Source of the DNA: Candidatus Nitrosopumilus sp.
Lineage (GTDB): Archaea; Thermoproteota; Nitrososphaeria; Nitrososphaerales; Nitrosopumilaceae
Length of the DNA: 8,836 nucleotides
NCBI GenBank assembly: GCA_030637455.1
Contig: DAOWGL010000208.1
Span: 1 to 8,836, forward strand
Reading direction: 5' to 3'
The stretch's first letter is position 1; every line of letters starts with the position of its first letter. Positions 1 to 5,782 of the stretch are shown here, piece by piece. The notes beneath the pieces are model-generated. The model worked only from the letters and a program-made list of their open reading frames with translations. It did no database searches and had not been told where the DNA came from. The translations under genes were made by a program, and so were the position numbers.

Positions 1-514
1 AAAATCCTGATGATGCTTTTGATATTTTTTGAATTCTTGTATTGCTGGTATTTGGTGAAATTAGAAATATTGTATCTGCCTTGGTTTTTGCTGCCTGTAG
101 ATAGTCTTTTGATTCTTCAATTGACATGTCAGGAAGAATAAATCCATCAATTCCTGCTTTTTTAGCCTCTAAAATGAATTTTCCATATCCTTTGTGGAAT
201 AGAATGTTGGTGTAGGTCATTAGGATTAATGGAATGTCTGTTTCTTTTCTAATTTTTTTTACTAGGCTGAAAAACTTTGTAATCTTTGTTCCCTTTTCTA
301 AAGATATGGTGCTGGCATTTTGAATTACAGGGCCATCAGCTAGTGGGTCTGAAAATGGAAATCCTAATTCAATAATATCGACTCCGCCTTTGACTAATCC
401 TCTCACTGTTGAGATAGTTGCCTTTTCATTTGGAAATCCTGCCATGATATATGCTATCAGGGCTTTTTCTTTTTTCCTCTCCAACTCTGCAAACTTTTCT
501 TTAATTCTTGTCAT
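1..514 (-). CDS. trpA: Tryptophan synthase alpha chain, partial (C-terminus beyond window)
   Basis: The alpha subunit cleaves indole-3-glycerol phosphate to indole and glyceraldehyde 3-phosphate and passes indole to TrpB through the alpha2beta2 tunnel in the cytoplasm. I translated the minus strand from the ATG at 514-512. It is open to the window edge for 171 codons plus one base, about two thirds of the usual 260-270 residues. The catalytic pair is in its classical place: Glu49 in the stretch [11 protein letters not shown] and Asp60 in LADGP. The segment MTYTNILF (about residues 107-114) and LPDMSIEES match the family. The start overlaps the end of trpB by 14 nt, and I see no convincing Shine-Dalgarno site ahead of it, so translation probably depends on coupling to trpB. 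The gene is cut by the window, not visibly broken. Confidence 0.96.
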   Translation of the reverse strand, partial: MTRIKEKFAELERKKEKALIAYIMAGFPNEKATISTVRGLVKGGVDIIELGFPFSDPLADGPVIQNASTISLEKGTKITKFFSLVKKIRKETDIPLILMTYTNILFHKGYGKFILEAKKAGIDGFILPDMSIEESKDYLQAAKTKADTIFLISPNTSNTRIQKISKASSGF

Positions 515-1691
515 GTTTATTCAAATAATTTTGTACTTCTTCGATGTCTTTGTCTCCACGTCCTGAAAGTGTAACAACTATATTTTCTGATTTCTTACTC
601 TTTCTTGCAACTTTAACAGCTTCTGCAATTGCATGAGATGATTCCAAAGCTGGAATAATTCCCTCCGTTCTAGTTAACAGTAGAAACGCATCAATTACTT
701 CTGCATCTGTTGCTGCGTGATATTTTATTCGTTTGGTGTCTTTATAGTATGAATGCTCAGGACCTACTCCTGGATAATCTAGTCCTGCTGAAATACTGTG
801 AGTCTCTGTAACTTGACCTTCTTTGTCTTGAAGTAGATATGTCATCATTCCATGTAAAACCCCTTTACTTCCAGCAGACAATGTTGCTGAATGCATTTTA
901 GATTTTAATCCGTGACCTGCAGCTTCTACTCCAATAATTTCTGAATTGGAATCAACTAGTGGGTAGAATGTTCCAATTGCATTAGAGCCTCCACCAACAC
1001 ATGCAATTACAGTATCTGGTGCTTTGTTGTTAATTTTTTTCATTTGTGATTTTATTTCGTTCCCAATTACACTTTGAAAGTCTCTTACCATTACAGGATA
1101 TGGGTGAGGGCCAACTGCTGATCCTAGTAAATAGTAAGTGTTCTCCACATTTGTAATCCAGTCACGAATTGCTTCGTTAATTGCATCTTTGAGTGTTTTA
1201 GAGCCTGATTTTACTGGATGAACTTTACATCCCAGCATGTTCATTCGTAATACATTTTGTTTCTGTCTAATTGTATCTCTATATCCCATGTACACTTCTG
1301 CCTTCATTCCCAATGCTGCACATGCCATTGCAGTTGCAACACCGTGTTGACCAGCACCAGTTTCGGCAATGATTCTTTTTTTGTTCATCTTTTTTGCAAG
1401 TAAAGCTTGCCCCAAAGTATTGTTAATTTTATGAGCTCCTCCGTGTAACAGGTCTTCTCGTTTTAGATAGATTTTGGCACCGCCAATTTTTTCAGATAAA
1501 TTTTTTGCATAGTATAGTGGTGTTGGTCTTCCTGCATAGACTTTGAGATAGTAATCTAGCTCTTTTTTGAATTTTTTATCATTTTTAAATTTAAGATAAT
1601 TCTCTTCTAGTTCTTCTATTGCTGGAACTAGAGTTTCAGGAATGTATTTTCCACCAAATTCACCAAATCGACCATTTTTAGGATATCTCAA
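501..1691 (-). CDS. trpB: Tryptophan synthase beta chain (TrpB1 type)
   Basis: TrpB condenses indole with L-serine to make L-tryptophan using pyridoxal phosphate. The protein has 396 residues, normal for the family. Visible landmarks are [15 protein letters not shown] at the N-terminus, the PLP lysine Lys88 in HGGAHKINN, the catalytic Glu110 in AETGAGQHG, the phosphate-binding GGGSN at 233-237 and the C-terminal LSGRGDKD. The form LLHGGAHK resembles the Pyrococcus type more than the bacterial NHTGAHK. The start codon is TTG at 1691-1689. No in-frame ATG exists near the N-terminus, the nearby ATG is out of frame, and a GGTGA site lies 7 nt upstream. The TTG overlaps the trpC stop as TTGA. The loop after MG reads YRDTIRQ where related proteins have AEDVERQ; residues further on are conserved, so I expect an active enzyme. 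Trp178 is the only tryptophan in the operon's visible proteins. Confidence 0.97.
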   Translation of the reverse strand: MRYPKNGRFGEFGGKYIPETLVPAIEELEENYLKFKNDKKFKKELDYYLKVYAGRPTPLYYAKNLSEKIGGAKIYLKREDLLHGGAHKINNTLGQALLAKKMNKKRIIAETGAGQHGVATAMACAALGMKAEVYMGYRDTIRQKQNVLRMNMLGCKVHPVKSGSKTLKDAINEAIRDWITNVENTYYLLGSAVGPHPYPVMVRDFQSVIGNEIKSQMKKINNKAPDTVIACVGGGSNAIGTFYPLVDSNSEIIGVEAAGHGLKSKMHSATLSAGSKGVLHGMMTYLLQDKEGQVTETHSISAGLDYPGVGPEHSYYKDTKRIKYHAATDAEVIDAFLLLTRTEGIIPALESSHAIAEAVKVARKSKKSENIVVTLSGRGDKDIEEVQNYLNKHDKN

Positions 1692-2464
1692 TATGCATTC
1701 ACCAATTTTTTTACTTGTTCTTCAATGTTATCACTTTTCATTATGCTTGAACCTATCAAAAATGCATCTGCTCCGCACTTTTTTAGATATTGAATATCTT
1801 CAGGTGTATTAATTCCACTTTCAGAAAGTATTGGTCTTGATTTTTCCACTCCTGAAAGAATGGTTTCTGTAGTTTTAAGATCAATTTCTAAAGTGTCTAG
1901 ATTTCTATTGTTAATTCCAATAAGGTCTGCTTTTGTATTTAGTGCATTTTCTAATTCTTGTTTTGTATGTACTTCAAGTAAAATTTGCAATCCTTGCTTG
2001 TGACCATAATCAATAAACTCATCGATATCTGAGAGGAATTTTTGGTCATACAGTGATTGAATTACCAACATATAGTCTGCCCCGATCTTCTTTGCAGCAT
2101 CAATTTGGATTTTATCAATCATGATATCTTTCATCAGCATTGGAACATCCACTGCCTCTCTTACTTTCATGAAATACTCTGGAGAGCCATGAAACAGGTG
2201 TGGTTGAGTCAAAACTGAGAGTGCTTTTGAGCCTCCTGCAATCATTTGGTTTGCAATGCTTACAGGGTCTGTAAGTGTTCTAATTTTACCTAGAGATGGC
2301 GATGCAAATTTTACCTCTGTGAGTAATGTGGCATGTGGATTTGTTTTAATTGTGTGGAGAAAATCTTTTGATGATTTTTCTAAATTTGCATCAACCTCAT
2401 AGACTCCATCATCAATTGCAATCTGGGAGTTGTTTACTAGTTTTCGTAGAATATTTTCAGCCAT
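1688..2464 (-). CDS. trpC: Indole-3-glycerol-phosphate synthase
   Basis: This enzyme closes the indole ring by converting carboxyphenylaminodeoxyribulose phosphate into indole-3-glycerol phosphate, with loss of CO2 and water. The 258 residues form one TIM barrel of usual monofunctional length, with no TrpF domain fused. Active-site positions known from the Sulfolobus enzyme can be placed: Glu50 and Lys52 in EVKFASPS, Lys112 in LMKDIMID, Glu164 in LLEVHT, Asn185 in IGINNRNL and Ser216 in ILSESGI. The stretch SVLTQP (83-88) has Gln where many homologues have an acidic residue. The ATG start at 2464-2462 lies 7 nt after a GGAG site inside the end of trpD and overlaps that gene by 8 nt. Its TGA stop overlaps the TTG start of trpB, leaving no room for trpF in the place where many operons carry it. 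Confidence 0.97.
   Translation of the reverse strand: MAENILRKLVNNSQIAIDDGVYEVDANLEKSSKDFLHTIKTNPHATLLTEVKFASPSLGKIRTLTDPVSIANQMIAGGSKALSVLTQPHLFHGSPEYFMKVREAVDVPMLMKDIMIDKIQIDAAKKIGADYMLVIQSLYDQKFLSDIDEFIDYGHKQGLQILLEVHTKQELENALNTKADLIGINNRNLDTLEIDLKTTETILSGVEKSRPILSESGINTPEDIQYLKKCGADAFLIGSSIMKSDNIEEQVKKLVNAY
1699..1703 (-). promoter_or_regulatory. Shine-Dalgarno-like site of trpB (supports TTG start)
   Basis: GGTGA on the minus strand is 7 nt before the TTG at 1691, inside the end of trpC. It can pair with the part of the 16S rRNA 3' end that is complementary to GGAGGTGA. It is weaker than the sites of trpG, trpD and trpC but correctly spaced for the TTG start. Confidence 0.5.
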
Positions 2465-3503
2465 TAGTAATCTCCTTTAATTTTGAAATGTCTCCTGTGT
2501 CTTGTACAAACTTTTCTAATAATGAAAATGCTTTATCGCTCTTTATTGTATCTAGTGCAAGTTCCACTGCTTCCTCAAAGTTTTTAGAAATATTGGCAAC
2601 GATTAATCCCCCGGCTGCATTTAATGCAGTAGTTTCAATCATTGCTTGATTTGCAGTATTGTTTAACACACCAACAAATGATTTTATCGCATCCTCTCTA
2701 GTACTAATTTGAATATCTTGTAGTGTTGATTTGTGCAATCCTAAGACTTCAGGATCAATTGCATTCATTAACACTTTGTCATTTTTCAATACACATACCC
2801 GATTAACTGCGCTTGTTGAAAATTCATCCATTCCATCATCAGAACGAACTGTCATGATATTTTCAGCCCCCTTTCTTTTTAGTAATAATGGTAATCTGTC
2901 CAAATACTCAATTGAGAATACTCCCACTAACTGATTTTTTACTCCTGCAGGATTTGATAGTGGGCCTAGAAGATTAAATGCTGTTCTTTTTCCAAGTTGT
3001 TTTCTTGCAGTAGAGACGTGTCTCATTGCTGGATGGAACTTTTGTGCAAACATAAAACAGATGTTGTGTTTTTGTAAAATCTCTGCAATTTTTACAGGCT
3101 CTAAATTTAAATCATATCCAAAATATTCAAAAATATCTGCACTACCTGAAACTCCTGAACTTGAGCGATTTCCATGTTTAGCTACTTTTCCACCCGCAGC
3201 TGCTACTACAAAAGATGCTGTTGTGGATATGTTGAATGTCTGGAGTTTATCGCCTCCAGTTCCACACATGTCGATGAGTGTTCCTTGATTTTTAGCCTCA
3301 ACTTTTAATGAAAATTCCTGCATTTTATCAAGCATTCCTAGTAGTTCATCATCTGTTTCTCCCTTGTCTGCAAGGTATGATAGAAAATCTACATTTTCTG
3401 AATTATTAGTTTTACCTGATAGAACATCTGTCATGACTTTGTTCATCTCATCATATGTGAGGTCTGTCTTTTCTTGTAGTTTTGAAATAATGTCTGTAAT
3501 CAT
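2457..3503 (-). CDS. trpD: Anthranilate phosphoribosyltransferase
   Basis: TrpD transfers the phosphoribosyl group of PRPP to anthranilate, the second step of the pathway. The protein has 348 residues, the usual size for the stand-alone enzyme, with a helical N-terminal domain (about 1-70) and the PRPP-binding part after it. The hallmark GTGGD is at residues 81-85, followed by NISTTAS, then KHGNR at 109-113 and SSSGVSGSAD. The anthranilate channel segment PAMRHVSTARKQLGKRT and the magnesium-binding stretch SDDGMDE are present; the latter differs slightly from the common DGLDE. The ATG start at 3503-3501 shares ATGA with the trpG stop and has AAAGGAGA 8 nt upstream. It is a separate gene from trpG, unlike the enterobacterial trpG-trpD fusion. 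Confidence 0.97.
   Translation of the reverse strand: MITDIISKLQEKTDLTYDEMNKVMTDVLSGKTNNSENVDFLSYLADKGETDDELLGMLDKMQEFSLKVEAKNQGTLIDMCGTGGDKLQTFNISTTASFVVAAAGGKVAKHGNRSSSGVSGSADIFEYFGYDLNLEPVKIAEILQKHNICFMFAQKFHPAMRHVSTARKQLGKRTAFNLLGPLSNPAGVKNQLVGVFSIEYLDRLPLLLKRKGAENIMTVRSDDGMDEFSTSAVNRVCVLKNDKVLMNAIDPEVLGLHKSTLQDIQISTREDAIKSFVGVLNNTANQAMIETTALNAAGGLIVANISKNFEEAVELALDTIKSDKAFSLLEKFVQDTGDISKLKEITNG
2471..2478 (-). promoter_or_regulatory. Shine-Dalgarno site of trpC
   Basis: AAAGGAGA on the minus strand, with its GGAG core 7 nt before the ATG at 2464, lies inside the end of trpD. It is the same octamer as the one ahead of trpD. Confidence 0.7.
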
Positions 3504-4096
3504 TTTACTCTCTCCTTTACTTGGCTGATGAAATTACCTAGAATCTTTTTTCCATCTTCAGTCATTATTGATTCTGGATGAAACTGTACTCCTTGAATTA
3601 AAAATTCTTTATGTTCAATTGCCATGACTTCTCCATCATCTGCTGCTGTAGCTATAACTTTGAGTACATCTGGAATTTCCATCTTGTCTCCAACTAAACT
3701 GTGATACCTTGTTGCTCTAAAAGGATTCTTTACATTTGCAAATAGTTTTGATTCTAAATGATCAACAGGACTGGTCTTTCCATGTCTTACACATCCTGCA
3801 TTTGTAACTTTACCGCCAAATGCATCAATTATTCCTTGATGTCCTAAACATACTCCTAAAATTGGAGTGTTTGGTCCCATGTCTTTAATCACTTCAGAGC
3901 ATACTCCAAAGTATTTTTTATCTTCAGGTGTTCCAGGTCCTGGAGAAATAATTATAGCATCATAATTTTTTTCTTTAATTTGTTGTAGTGTGATCTTGTC
4001 ATTTCTAATAACATCGCATTCTACTCCAAGTTCTCCAAGGTACTGTGCAATGTTATACACGAATGAATCATAATTGTCAATAATTAAAAATTTCAA
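3500..4096 (-). CDS. trpG: Anthranilate synthase component II (glutamine amidotransferase)
   Basis: TrpG hydrolyses glutamine and channels ammonia to TrpE for anthranilate formation. The 198 residues match a class I glutamine amidotransferase without fusion. The oxyanion-loop motif SPGPGTPED is at 51-59, the nucleophile is Cys83 in GVCLGHQ, and the other catalytic triad members are His173 and Glu175 in VQFHPES. The start is a TTG at 4096-4094: the protein has to begin here to include FLIIDNYDSF, and a strong AAAGGAGG site sits 7 nt upstream inside the trpE coding sequence. The TTG overlaps the trpE stop as TTGA, so the two subunits of anthranilate synthase are probably translationally coupled. 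The same subunit can serve aminodeoxychorismate synthase (PabA role) in some organisms; its place directly after trpE points to tryptophan synthesis. Confidence 0.97.
   Translation of the reverse strand: MKFLIIDNYDSFVYNIAQYLGELGVECDVIRNDKITLQQIKEKNYDAIIISPGPGTPEDKKYFGVCSEVIKDMGPNTPILGVCLGHQGIIDAFGGKVTNAGCVRHGKTSPVDHLESKLFANVKNPFRATRYHSLVGDKMEIPDVLKVIATAADDGEVMAIEHKEFLIQGVQFHPESIMTEDGKKILGNFISQVKERVK
3511..3518 (-). promoter_or_regulatory. Shine-Dalgarno site of trpD
   Basis: AAAGGAGA on the minus strand, with its GGAG core 8 nt before the ATG at 3503, lies inside the end of trpG. Confidence 0.7.
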
Positions 4097-5442
4097 TTTG
4101 TTGCCTCCTTTAGTGCTTGAAGCATTGCTCCTGCTTTATGTTCAGTTTCCTTGAATTCATTTGCTGCAATAGAGTCTGATACTATTCCTGCCCCTGATTG
4201 GACAAAGCCCTTGTTATTTTCTATGAAAATACTTCTAATTGCAATTGCAAAATCACAACATCCATTGTATGAGAAATATCCTACAGCACCTGCATATGGT
4301 CCTCTGGATTCAGTCTCCAATTCATCAATAATCTCCATTGCTCTAACCTTTGGTGCTCCAGATACTGTTCCTGCAGGAAATACTGCCTGAAATGCATCAA
4401 ACATGTCATTTTCAGGTGCTAAATTACCTACCACATGACTAACTATGTGCTGAACATGACTGAATCGCTTTATCTCCATTAATGATTCTGGATGAACTGT
4501 TCCATATTTGCAAACTCTGCCTATATCATTTCTGCCCAAATCTACAAGCATTGTATGTTCTGCTAGTTCTTTTTCATCATGGATTAATTCTTCAGATAAT
4601 GCTTTATTTTTTTCCTCATCATCTGTAATTTTTCTTGTACCTGCGATTGGGAATGTCTCCACTTTGTCACCTGTAATTCTAACTAGCATTTCAGGGGATG
4701 CCCCGATGATTGTCTTGTTTCCTTGTTTTAGATGGTACATGTATGGTGAGGGGTTTAGTTTTCTCAAAGTTTTGTATAATGTTAGATTGTCTCCATTTGT
4801 ATCAAAAGCAAACTTTCTAGATAATACCACTTGGAAAACATCTCCATCATGAATGTATTTTTTTGCCTTGTTTACAATTTCTGAATATTTTGATTCATCC
4901 ATGTTTGGTGTTACTTTACTTGCATGAAATTCTCCAAACGTATCCTCTGCCATCACAAATTTATCAAATCTGTTTTCGTCATGATAAAAGTAGAATAATT
5001 TTTCATGTATTTTGTCATATAAAATTCCATCATCATAAATCCCAAATTCAATTAACGGTTGTGGGGAGTTATGTGAATCCTTGATATTTTCTACCAATCT
5101 GATTGCATCATAGTTTACTACTCCTACTGCTCCTCCCAAATATCGATAACTTTGATCATCTGATTTTCCTAATAGTTTTTTTAGTTCTTCAAATGGGTTT
5201 GTAGTTTGAATGGTTGTAGTTTTTTCATTTTCAATAATTTCTACTTTATCTGAATACCCTTTGAGAATTATTTTTGGATCAAATCCCATAACTGATGTTT
5301 CAGCTAGAACTTCAGGACCTGTTAGAGATTCAAAGAGAAATGAATGTGAATAGTTTCTTGAAATTTTATTATAAATTTGAAATTGGTTTTCAGATAAATC
5401 TAGAGATATTACTTTTGCTTGTGTCTTTCCAAAGGTGTCCAC
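4093..5442 (-). CDS. trpE: Anthranilate synthase component I
   Basis: TrpE converts chorismate and ammonia to anthranilate, the committed step of tryptophan synthesis. The 449 residues show an N-terminal subdomain (about 1-180) and the chorismate-binding domain (about 180-445). Landmarks are NPSPYM at 230-235, PIAGTRK at 265-271, LGRND at 302-306, HVQHIVSHV around 329-337, FPAGTVSGAPK at 355-365 and QSGAG near the C-terminus. The FLFES element at 35-39 corresponds to the LLES feedback element, and with NPSPYM suggests tryptophan feedback inhibition, an inference. The start is GTG at 5442-5440: the frame stays open for 19 codons upstream but contains no ATG, GTG or TTG, and an ATG at 5446 is in a different frame. 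A TATA-like element about 30 bp upstream suggests a nearly leaderless message, and no Shine-Dalgarno site is seen. It is the first gene of the operon. Confidence 0.96.
   Translation of the reverse strand: MDTFGKTQAKVISLDLSENQFQIYNKISRNYSHSFLFESLTGPEVLAETSVMGFDPKIILKGYSDKVEIIENEKTTTIQTTNPFEELKKLLGKSDDQSYRYLGGAVGVVNYDAIRLVENIKDSHNSPQPLIEFGIYDDGILYDKIHEKLFYFYHDENRFDKFVMAEDTFGEFHASKVTPNMDESKYSEIVNKAKKYIHDGDVFQVVLSRKFAFDTNGDNLTLYKTLRKLNPSPYMYHLKQGNKTIIGASPEMLVRITGDKVETFPIAGTRKITDDEEKNKALSEELIHDEKELAEHTMLVDLGRNDIGRVCKYGTVHPESLMEIKRFSHVQHIVSHVVGNLAPENDMFDAFQAVFPAGTVSGAPKVRAMEIIDELETESRGPYAGAVGYFSYNGCCDFAIAIRSIFIENNKGFVQSGAGIVSDSIAANEFKETEHKAGAMLQALKEATN
4104..4111 (-). promoter_or_regulatory. Shine-Dalgarno site of trpG (supports TTG start)
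   Basis: AAAGGAGG on the minus strand ends 7 nt before the TTG at 4096. It is the strongest ribosome binding site in the operon and lies inside the last codons of trpE. It supports the non-ATG start of trpG. Confidence 0.8.
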
Positions 5443-5467
5443 CCATAAACAAAATTCTGATGGTTTA

Positions 5468-5476
5468 TTATTTAAA
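5468..5476 (-). promoter_or_regulatory. TATA-like box of the trp operon
   Basis: TTTAAATAA on the minus strand is centred near 5472. The usual archaeal spacing of about 26-27 bp puts transcription start near 5445, within a few bases of the trpE GTG at 5442. This fits a leaderless first cistron without a Shine-Dalgarno site. The short or absent leader leaves no room for an attenuator. The box is AT-rich in an AT-rich genome, so the call rests mainly on spacing. Confidence 0.5.
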
Positions 5477-5542
5477 TTGATGAGATGATTCTGATCTGTC
5501 TAGTCTTAGTTGAAATTGTTGATTCCTTAGGCATAGAATAAT

Positions 5543-5559
5543 TACGGTATAGTACGGTA
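5543..5559. repeat. Direct repeat TACGGTA x2, 10-bp period, beside TATA box
   Basis: TACGGTA occurs at 5543-5549 and again at 5553-5559, exactly one helical turn apart and ending 3 bp before the TTTATAG box. The position is suitable for an operator or activator site for the rightward gene. No factor can be named from sequence alone, and two 7-bp copies could arise by chance. Confidence 0.4.
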
Positions 5560-5561
5560 CC

Positions 5562-5568
5562 TTTATAG
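5562..5568 (+). promoter_or_regulatory. TATA box of the 62-residue zinc-finger gene
   Basis: TTTATAG, preceded by GGTACC that could contribute to a TFB recognition element, is centred near 5565. Transcription would start about 27 bp later, near 5592, and the ATG is at 5594. The spacing predicts a leaderless transcript and favours the first of three possible ATG codons. Confidence 0.6.
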
Positions 5569-5593
5569 TCTAGTTGATCGTAGTATCATCGCC

Positions 5594-5782
5594 ATGCAGG
5601 GGGTAAACCAAACAATCATGCAGAAAATGCATGTTCTCAAATCACAAACTATCTTATCTTCAGTAAGTAGGGTAGAGTGTTACATTTGTGGAAAGGGATT
5701 AGAAGATGGTTGTAGTATTACCGCAAAAACATTGCCTACTGGGATTGTGCTATTTTGTGATGTTCATTATCCATTACAATAA
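5594..5782 (+). CDS. Small zinc-finger protein, 62 residues, function unknown
   Basis: I do not recognise a named family. The predicted protein has an unstructured-looking N-terminus (1-25) and one probable zinc site: Cys29-x2-Cys32 in CYICGKG and Cys55-x2-His58 in LFCDVHYP, with 22 residues between the pairs, as in a small zinc ribbon or treble-clef fold. Cys40 is an extra cysteine. There are three possible starts (codons 1, 9 and 12); the first is preferred because a TATA box lies 26-32 bp upstream, predicting a leaderless message. No Shine-Dalgarno site is seen. The gene is divergent from trpE across about 150 bp and convergent with the helicase, overlapping its last codons by 9 bp. A hairpin with a T-tract follows. 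It could bind DNA or RNA or a protein partner; a regulatory role at the trp promoter is only a guess from position. Confidence 0.72.
   Translation: MQGVNQTIMQKMHVLKSQTILSSVSRVECYICGKGLEDGCSITAKTLPTGIVLFCDVHYPLQ

Noticed and set aside
2350..2649. Rightward ORF of 99 codons across the trpC/trpD junction
   Set aside because: It lies antisense to two genes with complete catalytic motifs and its product has low-complexity, shadow-like composition.
4508..4852. Rightward ORF of 114 codons inside trpE
   Set aside because: It is antisense to the conserved chorismate-binding domain; serine-rich product with no recognisable motif.
5444..5446. ATG just upstream of the trpE GTG
   Set aside because: It is in a different frame from trpE, so it cannot be the trpE start.
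5295..5480. Rightward ORF of 61 codons over the trpE start
   Set aside because: It is antisense to the trpE N-terminus and its promoter, with no motif.
5443..5593. Tryptophan leader peptide or attenuator ahead of trpE
   Set aside because: No short ORF rich in TGG codons and no hairpin pair was seen, and the TATA spacing leaves almost no leader.
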